The notes beneath the pieces were generated by a model, which was not told where the DNA came from, ran no database searches, and was given only the letters and a program-made list of their open reading frames with translations. The position numbers and the translations under genes were made by a program. This document shows, piece by piece, positions 1 to 7,349 of a DNA stretch of 9,963 bases. Numbering within the stretch: the first letter of the stretch is position 1; the number at the start of each line of letters is the position of its first letter. The stretch is from Candidatus Rifleibacteriota bacterium (lineage in GTDB: Bacteria > UBP17 > UBA6191 > JACPRK01). The DNA lies in assembly GCA_016213865.1 (NCBI GenBank), contig JACQZL010000145.1:1-9963 (forward strand), written 5' to 3'.

Positions 1-1176
1 ACGACCCGGCCGGATGCCGGATTCGCCCCCAACATGGTCTACGATAGCGCTCGCGGCTGCTGCGTGTTGTTCGGGGGACACAACGGCTCGATATCGTCCG
101 GCGCGACCTGGGAGTACACTCGCAAGCTGGTTGGGGCGCTGACGTTCAGCCGAGCGCCGGCCCTGCTGCGCCCCGGGAACCTGAAGATCACTGCCAGCTT
201 CGACGTGGACCTGTCGTCCAACACGACCCCGACCCTGACTTTCCCGACGGGTGGCACCTACTTCGGCGTGAACTCCGTCTCGCGGGTGGGCTTCAGGCAA
301 GTCCTCTACGATGTGACGGTGGGGCTCACCCCGACCTCCGGAGCAGCGGACTATGTAGCCAGTGTCCAGAGGGCGCTCGGCACCGGCGGTCCAAACCAAG
401 CGACGCCGGCCACCCAGGCGGGCACCGTGGACACGGGGCCGCTCTCCGTGCTGCTCACCTACGACCGGGACCCCGCTTTCGTGTTGCAGGGCCCGCTGAC
501 GATCACGGCGACGTTCAGCCAGCCGCTGGTGACGACCCTCACGTTCGCGCTGGACGCGCCGGGCACGGCCAACGACGTCCCGGCCACGCCCATGACGGGC
601 AGGGGGGCCGTCTGGACTTACACGACCAACATCACCGGAGGCAGCGCCAACCTTGGGCCGGCGACCGTCACGATCGCGGGCGGTCAGGACACCACCGGCT
701 ATATCAACCAGACGGCGACGGACAACACGTTCACCGTGGCATCCCCTCCCTCTTACGACGGGGCGCCTTACGGCTGGGCGCCGCAGGCGCCCTCGACCAA
801 GCCGCAGGGGCGGCGCCATGCCGCAATGGCCTTCGACAGCGCGCGGAGCCGGTCCGTGATGTTCGGCGGCAACAACGGGCGCACCTGGATCGGCGATACC
901 TGGGAGTACGACGGGACGAACTGGATTTCCTTCACGCCCGCCACGGCGCCCTCGGTCCGCGACGGCCCGGGCATGGCCTACGACCAGAAGCGGGGCCGGA
1001 CCGTGATCTTCGGCGGTCATGGCACCTCGGCCGAGAAGCAAGACACGTGGGAGTGGGACGGAACGAACTGGCAGCGAGCCATCACCAGCGGAGGTCCGAG
1101 CAAGCCGCTTGCCCCCGCCATGTGTTTCGATTCGACCCGGAACTGCGGCGTGCTCTTTGGCGGCTACGCCGACTAA
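1..1176 (+). CDS. Kelch-repeat and Ig-like surface protein, upstream part (5' partial, ends at in-frame TAA)
   Basis: The frame is open from base 1, so the true start and any signal peptide lie outside the window; the ATG at 34 is inside a kelch repeat and is not a credible start. A kelch repeat (YDSARGCCVLFGG, then TWEY) occupies about 31-126. Two Ig-like modules follow to about 750, marked by TITATF, VWTY and DNTFTV. Three further kelch repeats start near 751, with FDSARSRSVMFGG..DTWEY, YDQKRGRTVIFGG..DTWEW and FDSTRNCGVLFGG. Kelch repeats form beta-propeller blades and occur in many secreted bacterial proteins. The last blade is broken by TAA at 1174-1176, and its missing half (QTWKY) is encoded in the same frame just downstream. 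I infer that this and 1222-6192 are one gene. The likely role is extracellular adhesion or matrix binding, but no catalytic residues are recognised. Confidence 0.85.
   Translation, partial: TTRPDAGFAPNMVYDSARGCCVLFGGHNGSISSGATWEYTRKLVGALTFSRAPALLRPGNLKITASFDVDLSSNTTPTLTFPTGGTYFGVNSVSRVGFRQVLYDVTVGLTPTSGAADYVASVQRALGTGGPNQATPATQAGTVDTGPLSVLLTYDRDPAFVLQGPLTITATFSQPLVTTLTFALDAPGTANDVPATPMTGRGAVWTYTTNITGGSANLGPATVTIAGGQDTTGYINQTATDNTFTVASPPSYDGAPYGWAPQAPSTKPQGRRHAAMAFDSARSRSVMFGGNNGRTWIGDTWEYDGTNWISFTPATAPSVRDGPGMAYDQKRGRTVIFGGHGTSAEKQDTWEWDGTNWQRAITSGGPSKPLAPAMCFDSTRNCGVLFGGYAD
1174..1176 (+). other. In-frame TAA interrupting the giant kelch/PKD gene
   Basis: Reading straight through the TAA in the same frame gives FGGYAD-stop-ESNVSDQTWKY. 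This completes the fourth kelch blade with the same FGG...TW(E/K)(Y/W) pattern as the three before it (FGG..TWEY, FGG..DTWEY, FGG..DTWEW). The frame then stays open to 6192. No Shine-Dalgarno sequence precedes the first possible restart codons (GTG 1222, ATG 1381). A single substitution from a Lys, Gln, Glu or Tyr codon would produce it. TAA also ends the gene normally at 6190-6192, so codon reassignment is unlikely. Confidence 0.85.
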
Positions 1177-1221
1177 GAATCCAACGTCTCGGACCAGACC
1201 TGGAAGTACGTCCCGGCGACC

Positions 1222-4200
1222 GTGGGGGTCACCCTCACCTACAGCAGTCTCTTTCCAAAGGTAGGAACGAGCCCGCTGACGATTACCGCCACCTTCGATC
1301 GACCGGTGTCGACCACTCCGCAGATTGCCATCACGACGCCAAACGAGTGGGTGACCCGCAGTAGCATCGGGGCCACGAACATGAGCGGAAGTGGGCAGGT
1401 CTGGACCTACACTTGCTCGTTCGGAGCTACGGGTTGGGAATGCAGCGAGTATGGGGCGCGTTGGGGCGGCAACCTTTGGCCGGATTGCATCGATGGCACG
1501 GCCACAGTGTCCATCCTCAACGCCATCGATGCCAACGGGCATCCGAATCTGGCGCCCACCAACGATACTTTCGTCATTGACACGACCGGCCCCAGGGTCA
1601 CTCTCGACGTTCCGGACCTCGCGACACCAGGTCCGCTCGGCCTCACGGCGACCTTCAACGAACCGATTCTCGGGACCCCGAAGTTGGCCATCAGCGGCCC
1701 GGGCGCAGCAGACAACCGTCCGGCCACGAGCCTCATACCTACAGCCGATCCGCTGGTCTGGCTCTACTCGACCACCCTTGCAGGGACCATCGACGGCGCG
1801 TACGTGGTCTCGCTCAGCAACTGCACCGACCTCGCGGGCAACCCGGCTTCGATCGCAGGCAAGGATCGGTTCCTGATCGACCATTCGTCCTTGACGGTCA
1901 GCGTGAGTTCGCTGCCGCCCGTCGTGAGTCGGAACCAGAACGTCGCGGGGGTGCAGGTCATTGTCCGGAACACCGGCCCCACGGGCCTCGACCATCTCAA
2001 GTCGTCGCTCACCTTCAGCCCGAGCGATGCCGGGGTCTCGGCGACGTTGCAGTCGGGTCCAGGCGAGCAGACGGCCGTGGCACCTGGTGCGACTGCGACG
2101 TTCCTGTACACCCTTTCCGTCTCGTCGATACCTGCCTTGGGTCCCGTCACGGCAGTCGTGCGGGCCCAGGCCAACAACTCCGTCATGGGCAACACGCTTC
2201 CGTGGGTCACCCTGAGCCCCGGTCCGATCGTCACGGTGCAGGCGCCTGCCGCGCTGGCCATAACGAAGATTGAATCTCCCAGGAGCTGGGTGACCGGCGG
2301 ACTGCGGGCCGCCCCCGTGTGGATGACTGTCGCCAACACTGGCGGCGTGACGGCCCAGTTGACCGGGGCCAGCCTGTCCTTCAAGAACGGCCTCACCGAC
2401 CTCACCTCGGGACAGACCGTGAGGGCCGCGGCCGGCAACCCCACGGTCGTCTCCGGCGGCCGTTCGGTGGTCCTCAGCTTCGCGGTCGACCTGGCCACCT
2501 CGCTGCCGGCCTCCACGAGGATCGTCGTCGACGCGGCCGCCACGGGGGTCGATACGATCGCGGGCACGGCGCTCTCGGCCCGCGGAGCCGCGCAGCCCCT
2601 GTGGTGGAGCACCACCGTCCCATCAGGGGTCCCGGTTGCAGTGCCGGGTCCGGACCAGACGGTGGCCGGCTTCGTCACGGTCACGGTCGACGGCCGGGCC
2701 TCCGTCAACCCGGAGCTGACCGAGTCTCTGACCTACTCGTGGACCTTTGCCTCCGTGCCGGCCGGTAGTCTTCTGGACGCGTCGGCGATCTCGCCCAACA
2801 ACTCGCCCCAGGCGGCCGTTGCCACCTTCCAGCCCGATGTGCATGGCACCTACGCCTTGTCGCTGGTCGTGAGCGTGGGGACTTTGACCTCGACGGCGGC
2901 CGGGACCAAGGTCAACAACGTGCGCGCCGCGCCCGTCGCCCGGATCGTGGCCCCGAAAATCGCGCCGAACCTGCCCGTCACGCTCGACGGCAGCACCTCG
3001 AGCTCCGCGGAGTACGCGCAGCTCACCTATCACTGGAGCGTGCTGTCCGGGCCGACGGACTTCACCTTGACACCCAACGACTCGCCGAAGGCGAGCCACA
3101 CACAACTCCGAGTCTCTGCCGACACCGACGCCGTCATCGGCTTGGTCGTGGATGACGGCACGATGAGCTCTCCGATGACGACTGCCACGGTCTCCTTCCA
3201 GTTCGGACGGATCCAGAGGGCCATCCTCGCTCCGAGAGACGGCGACGTGGTATCGACGGATGCGGATCCGGTGTCGCCGGGACAACAGGTGCAGATATGG
3301 GTCCACGACGTCTTATCTCTAGTCCCGATCTATTATGTGAAGGACACTCAGTCGGGACAGCGAGCCCAATGCGGCAGGGACTACCCGGCCGTTCTGACTC
3401 TCGCTCCCGGGCAACATTCCGTCAGCTTCGGCGACGGCTGGAGCGTGTGGAGCTCGGTCACCTTCACGGTCGTGCCCGCGGGACCCAACTCGGTTGCGAC
3501 GGTCGACGTGACGACGGGCGGCCCGCGGGAGCTGCAGTTGGATGCCAGCAGATCCAGTGTTGCCGGCTGCAGCAGCGGCGCGGCTCTCACCTACGAGTGG
3601 ACCCTGCTCCGCAAGCCGCCGGGAGCCAGTGCCTTCACCTCGACGCTGGCGAAGCCGAAGTACAGGGCCACCGCCATGGGCGACTATGGGTTCTCGCTCG
3701 AGGTGACCGATCCCTGCGGCGGGACCGCGATGAGCGTGGTCCTGGCTTCGGTGCTGCATTTGCCGCCGGTGGCCGATGCAGGCCGAGATCGGACCATCAT
3801 CCTGGCGCGGCCCGACCAGCCGAACCGCGCGGACGCCGTGGGCTCGGTCACGCTCGACGGCACGGGCTCTTCGCAGGCCAATGGGTTTCCACTGACCTAC
3901 CACTGGTCGATTGCCTCGCAGCCGGCCCTCCCCGCCGGCGTCGCCGACACTCCGGCCACCCTGACCGCCACGGGCAGCGCCATCTCTGGGGCGAGCTTTT
4001 CGCAGCGCACGCGGGCCGTATTGGGTGTGACGCCGCTCAATTCAGCGGGCACCTACAAGTTCAAGCTCACAGTCTCCGATCCCACGTTGTCGGCGGACTC
4101 CGTGGTCACCATCAACGCCATCGACCCGGCAAACCTGCCGCCCGTGGCCAATGCCGGCCCTTCGGGCACCGTGGACATCGTCGTCAACACCGATGGTTCG

Positions 4201-6192
4201 ATCGCAAGCACCATCCCGGATCCGACGGTCATACCCGCCTATGACGCCAGCTTCGCCGCGCTCAACATACGAAACTACGTGCGGCTCGACGGCCGTGGAA
4301 GCTCGGATCCGAACGGCAGGGCGCTCACGTACCGATGGAGCCTGGTCTCGCGGCCATCGGCCGCGTCCACCACGTCCACCACGTTCGACGGTCTCAGCAC
4401 CCCTACCCCGAGCTTCGCGTCCAAGCATGCGGGCGACTATGTCTTTGGTCTGACGGTGAACAACGGAGTGCTGGACAGCGAGGTCTCGACGGTCAAGTTC
4501 ACAATCCGGACCCAGGAGTCCTCGTCTCGACAGGACCGCTGGTTCGCCCAGGATCTCGCCACGACTGGCCGGGCGGAGGGCTACGGGTCGACTCTGCAGA
4601 CGGTCGTCGGGCACGCCATTGTTCTGGACGCCTCGTTGAGCCGCGGGTTCAGCTCTCTTTCCTGGCGCCAGAGCGATGGCCCTAGCGTCAACTTGCGCGC
4701 GATCGGTGACGGGGCGAAGGCTACCTTCACCCCGGCGGCTGCCGGGAATCTCACGTTCGAATTCAACTGCAGGTATGGCTGGACGTCGAGTAGCTACGGG
4801 AGTGCCGTGCACGTCAATGTCTTCCCGGCCGCGACAACCACCAAGGCAAGCAAGCCTTACGATGCCAAGACGGCCGCGTCGCCCCTGGCAGCCGGCGCCG
4901 CGAGCGGCCTCCCCGGCCTCTCGGTGCTCTCCACGGCTTCTACCACGACTGCAACGGGCCGGGAGATGCAAGCCGATCCGCCTCTGGCGCCGACCGGCGC
5001 GCTCCACGTCACGCTGCAACCAGCGGTGCCGACCACGGTGAACATGCAGGCGCTCCTGAGCTGGCCGGGCGCGGCCCCGTCGCAACCCTTCCGTTTCGAC
5101 TGGGCGCAGCTCGAGGGGCCCACCGTCCTGCTGTCTCGCTACGTCGACCCGCTGGTCACCACGAGACAGTCGGTCGCGCAGTTCAACCCGACGACCCCGT
5201 TTGCGTATCTCTTCAGCGTGGCCGCCACGCCGGCGACCTCGGAGCTGGCCGGGGCCAGTCCTCCATCGGCGAGCGCCCGGGTCCGAGTGGTCGTCAGCTC
5301 ACAAGACCTCCCCATCCCCGACCCGCGGCCGGTAGCCGCGCCGGCCACGTTCCTGGAGAGCCTGTCGGTGAACGCGGAGCCGCAGGTCATCACTCTGGAC
5401 GGCACGGACCTTCCCCAGGCGCGGGCCCTCGCGCCTCGAGGGCAGCAGTTGCGCTACCAGTGGCGGCTCGTCGCGGGCGATCCCGCCAGGGTCACCATCG
5501 CCAGCCCCAACGCACCCAGGACCCAGGCGGCGATCTCGGCCGCCGCGGGAGGAGGCTGCGGCGGCAGCTCCGCCCTGGCCCAGACCTTCACGTTCGCGTA
5601 CACGATCGACGTGTTCCCGGCCGGTGTCCGCAGTGAAACGGTCGGCGCGACGGTCCAGAAGGGCGGCGTCGACCCGGGTTCGATCCCCGTCGAGGCCGCG
5701 GGCCTGCGCTTGTTTCTGGCCAACGGCACGCCGGTCAGCCAGGTAACCACCCAGGTGACCTTCCCGCTCGTCTTCAAGCCGGTGCAAATGCCCTCCGGCG
5801 TGACCGACGGGACGACGTTGACGCTGGGCGTGGTCGACTTCGACGGGAACCTCGTGAGCTCGCTGAGAAGCAATGTGCTGCGGCTCAGCGACTCGGGGCC
5901 GATGGAGATCGTGTCTCCGCAAGCCGGCGACCTGCGGTTGAGCAGCCTCTCTCCCGGCAGGCTCGTCACGGCTACCTATTCCCTCTCCGCCGCCGACCTC
6001 GCGGCGATGGGCTACCCGTCCGCTCCCGGTGGCACCGGCGCTGTCAGCTTCGGCGCGGGTCCAGGTGGGGGTGGCGGCTGCCAGGTGACGCCGGTCGTGC
6101 TGCGGACCTGGCCGAACGGCGTCATGCACCTGGCGCCGGTGCTCTTCTTGTTCTACCTGCGCCGCCGGGGCCGGAGGACAACGGCGAAGTAA
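1222..6192 (+). CDS. Giant Ig/CARDB/PKD-domain surface protein with C-terminal sorting signal (downstream part)
   Basis: The frame continues that of 1-1176; the GTG at 1222 is only the first possible start after the TAA and gives no signal peptide. Counting from 1222, two Ig-like modules cover about residues 1-223 (TITATF, NDTFVIDTTGP). Two CARDB-like modules cover 224-472 (VRNTGPTG, TVANTGG). PKD-type domains cover about 473-662 and 754-1203, with recurrent LTY(S/H/R)W, VTLDG and HGTY/GDYGF.L.V motifs. More divergent PKD-like units span 1254-1480. Residues 663-753 and a Thr/Ala/Ser-rich stretch at 1204-1253 are spacers. The tail has PGGGGGC (Cys 1620), a short hydrophobic stretch 1637-1646 and an RRRGRR end, a surface-anchoring signal pattern. 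PKD arrays are rigid extracellular stalks or binding modules. No enzyme domain is seen, so I infer an adhesin or structural surface protein. With the upstream part, over 2,060 codons are visible. Confidence 0.85.
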   Translation: MGVTLTYSSLFPKVGTSPLTITATFDRPVSTTPQIAITTPNEWVTRSSIGATNMSGSGQVWTYTCSFGATGWECSEYGARWGGNLWPDCIDGTATVSILNAIDANGHPNLAPTNDTFVIDTTGPRVTLDVPDLATPGPLGLTATFNEPILGTPKLAISGPGAADNRPATSLIPTADPLVWLYSTTLAGTIDGAYVVSLSNCTDLAGNPASIAGKDRFLIDHSSLTVSVSSLPPVVSRNQNVAGVQVIVRNTGPTGLDHLKSSLTFSPSDAGVSATLQSGPGEQTAVAPGATATFLYTLSVSSIPALGPVTAVVRAQANNSVMGNTLPWVTLSPGPIVTVQAPAALAITKIESPRSWVTGGLRAAPVWMTVANTGGVTAQLTGASLSFKNGLTDLTSGQTVRAAAGNPTVVSGGRSVVLSFAVDLATSLPASTRIVVDAAATGVDTIAGTALSARGAAQPLWWSTTVPSGVPVAVPGPDQTVAGFVTVTVDGRASVNPELTESLTYSWTFASVPAGSLLDASAISPNNSPQAAVATFQPDVHGTYALSLVVSVGTLTSTAAGTKVNNVRAAPVARIVAPKIAPNLPVTLDGSTSSSAEYAQLTYHWSVLSGPTDFTLTPNDSPKASHTQLRVSADTDAVIGLVVDDGTMSSPMTTATVSFQFGRIQRAILAPRDGDVVSTDADPVSPGQQVQIWVHDVLSLVPIYYVKDTQSGQRAQCGRDYPAVLTLAPGQHSVSFGDGWSVWSSVTFTVVPAGPNSVATVDVTTGGPRELQLDASRSSVAGCSSGAALTYEWTLLRKPPGASAFTSTLAKPKYRATAMGDYGFSLEVTDPCGGTAMSVVLASVLHLPPVADAGRDRTIILARPDQPNRADAVGSVTLDGTGSSQANGFPLTYHWSIASQPALPAGVADTPATLTATGSAISGASFSQRTRAVLGVTPLNSAGTYKFKLTVSDPTLSADSVVTINAIDPANLPPVANAGPSGTVDIVVNTDGSIASTIPDPTVIPAYDASFAALNIRNYVRLDGRGSSDPNGRALTYRWSLVSRPSAASTTSTTFDGLSTPTPSFASKHAGDYVFGLTVNNGVLDSEVSTVKFTIRTQESSSRQDRWFAQDLATTGRAEGYGSTLQTVVGHAIVLDASLSRGFSSLSWRQSDGPSVNLRAIGDGAKATFTPAAAGNLTFEFNCRYGWTSSSYGSAVHVNVFPAATTTKASKPYDAKTAASPLAAGAASGLPGLSVLSTASTTTATGREMQADPPLAPTGALHVTLQPAVPTTVNMQALLSWPGAAPSQPFRFDWAQLEGPTVLLSRYVDPLVTTRQSVAQFNPTTPFAYLFSVAATPATSELAGASPPSASARVRVVVSSQDLPIPDPRPVAAPATFLESLSVNAEPQVITLDGTDLPQARALAPRGQQLRYQWRLVAGDPARVTIASPNAPRTQAAISAAAGGGCGGSSALAQTFTFAYTIDVFPAGVRSETVGATVQKGGVDPGSIPVEAAGLRLFLANGTPVSQVTTQVTFPLVFKPVQMPSGVTDGTTLTLGVVDFDGNLVSSLRSNVLRLSDSGPMEIVSPQAGDLRLSSLSPGRLVTATYSLSAADLAAMGYPSAPGGTGAVSFGAGPGGGGGCQVTPVVLRTWPNGVMHLAPVLFLFYLRRRGRRTTAK
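6052..6189 (+). other. C-terminal Gly-Cys / hydrophobic / Arg-rich sorting signal
   Basis: The last 46 or so codons of the large protein encode a Gly run ending in Cys (Cys codon at 6079), a Pro three residues later, a short hydrophobic segment (LAPVLFLFYL) and a basic end (RRRGRR). This three-part order matches known prokaryotic C-terminal sorting tags such as MYXO-CTERM and JDVT-CTERM, which an intramembrane protease is thought to process. I cannot decide which family it belongs to by eye. The hydrophobic stretch is shorter than usual. Confidence 0.6.
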
Positions 6193-6479
6193 GGCCGCGC
6201 CGACGTCTTGATGCAACACGAACTGGACCGTCCGAACGGCCCGTCATCAGCAACTTCACGGTAATCCGGAGGTACCGAAGGTCTCCAACGATGTGAAGTC
6301 AATTGGGAACCACAGTCCCCGCGGAGCTCGTGACCTCCGCGCTAGCTTGACCCTCGCCGACAAGCCAGAGCTCTAAGGGGTTCTCCGGCCGGCGAGGGAA
6401 ACGCGGGGGCTCTGCAGGCCTGGATGGAATCCCCGACCCTCGACCTGGTGGCCGGAGAGCCCAGCAAGCCGGACGGGGC
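6193..6479. other. Intergenic stretch with no recognised gene
   Basis: Between the stop of the giant gene and the PKD remnant I see no supportable gene in any frame. There is only a weak dyad around 6228-6243 (CCGT-CCGA-ACGG), with no following T-run, so I do not call it a terminator. The stretch may contain further decayed 5' sequence of the PKD remnant. Confidence 0.5.
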
Positions 6480-6940
6480 ACGTTCATCGTTCCGATCCTG
6501 GGCGCAGGCCGGGTCGGGTGCCTCGAGGGTCTCCCGGACCTGGGCGCCGTGACGCCGACCTTCCTGCCGGATGCCTACGGCACCTACCAGGGCGAGCTCA
6601 CGGTCTTCGACGGCACCGACACGTCGCCCGCCGCCGGCTTCACGGTGCAGGTGGCGAACACTCCGCCCGTGGCGGTCCTGCGTCCCACGTCGCCGGGGCT
6701 GCCAGGCCGTCGCCCGGGCCGAGTTCTCCTCGCAGCGCGTGCCGGCCAGAGGGCGGCTGTTCCCGGTGGCCGCCGGCGAGTACGGCTTCCGGCTCCAGGT
6801 CTCCGATGGCAGCCACCTCGTCTCGGCGACGGCCAACCTCGTCGCGGTAGACCCGTCGGACGCGGCGCCCAGCGCCGACGCGGGGCTGGAGCTGAGGTTC
6901 ACGACGCCGGCCACGGACGGCGTGCCGTCTTCCGACACCA
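6480..6940 (+). pseudogene. Frameshifted fragment of a PKD-domain protein
   Basis: The frame through 6549 encodes the end of a PKD domain (TPTFLPDAYGTYQGELTVFDG, then VANTPPVAVL). This closely resembles the ATFQPDVHGTY unit of the large gene near 2824-2925. From about 6690 that frame turns into an Arg/Gly-rich non-protein pattern. PKD-type sequence resumes in another frame at about 6760-6860 (AAGEYGFRLQVSDGSHLVS, then VAVDPSDAAPSADAG). At least one indel therefore lies between about 6690 and 6760. Upstream of 6549, PKD-like RSWAQAGSGAS is in yet another frame, suggesting a second indel near 6540. No start codon with a ribosome binding site, no signal peptide and no natural end are seen. It is probably the relic of a paralogue or former neighbour of the giant gene, cut off by the transposase remnant. 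Confidence 0.7.
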
Positions 6941-6984
6941 CCTATCCAGACCCGCTCGAGCCTTCGCGCCTGCGGCCCTGGCGT

Positions 6985-7190
6985 TCCCAGCCCGCGGACC
7001 AACAGGCTTTGCTGGGCTGAGCTACTACAGAGGACCTTCGGTCGACGTCTTTCGCTGCCAGCGCTGTGGAAGCCGCATGGCCCGGATCGAGTGGGTCAGT
7101 TCGGCCGACGCGATCCGCCAGATTTTGTCGGCCGTGGGCCTGGCCGATGCCGACGGGCAGAAAATCCAGCCCTCGAGTGCTGCCCTGGGG
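6985..7190 (+). mobile_element. IS91-like transposase C-terminal remnant (frameshifted)
   Basis: One frame (7001-7039) reads RLCWAELLQRTF, and the next frame from 7041 reads VDVFRCQRCGSRM, followed by ADAIRQILSAVGLA. Joined, this is the typical C-terminal end of IS91/IS801-type (Y2) transposases: a W-A-x-L-x-x-R-x-F segment, VDV..C..CG.RM with a CxxC zinc-ribbon pair, and an I..IL..(L/V)GL helix. The break at about 7040 is an indel. The upstream catalytic part with the HUH and Tyr motifs is absent; PKD-remnant sequence lies there instead. No terminal structures of the element were recognised. The family match comes from remembered motifs, not from an alignment. Confidence 0.65.
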
Positions 7191-7349
7191 ACTCCCAACC
7201 GGCAGCTACAGCCCCAAGCTGCCTGCCCCGGCCCTCCTCCCCGGTCGAGACCCCCCGTTTATCCTTCCTACACGACCTGCCGCGTCCTCGCCATCTGGAG
7301 CCTCGAATCGCCAGTGAGCGCTCTGCAGCCATCATCCGAGGAGTCTGGG
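7191..7349. other. Short intergenic stretch, no gene seen
   Basis: The frame of the transposase remnant stays open past here but becomes Pro/Arg-rich and has no recognisable protein pattern. It then runs antisense through the DUF3592 gene, so it is not a real continuation. No terminator hairpin is obvious for either flanking unit. Confidence 0.4.

Noticed and set aside
1174..1176. TAA reassigned as a sense codon
   Set aside because: TAA ends the same gene at 6190-6192 after a plausible C-terminal signal, so it works as a normal stop here.
1764..2708. Minus-strand 314-codon open frame opposite the giant gene
   Set aside because: It mirrors the codon phase of the clearly coding plus strand in GC-rich DNA, has no recognisable domain and no ribosome binding site.
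5548..5569. Internal GGGCGG motif as a second sorting signal
   Set aside because: No hydrophobic segment or basic end follows; it lies within a PKD-like unit.
5299..6219. Minus-strand 306-codon open frame
   Set aside because: The translation is Arg/Gly/His-rich, typical of an antisense shadow; the plus strand encodes PKD-like domains and the sorting signal here.
6225..6250. Rho-independent terminator after the giant gene
   Set aside because: The stem is only 4 bp and no T-run follows.
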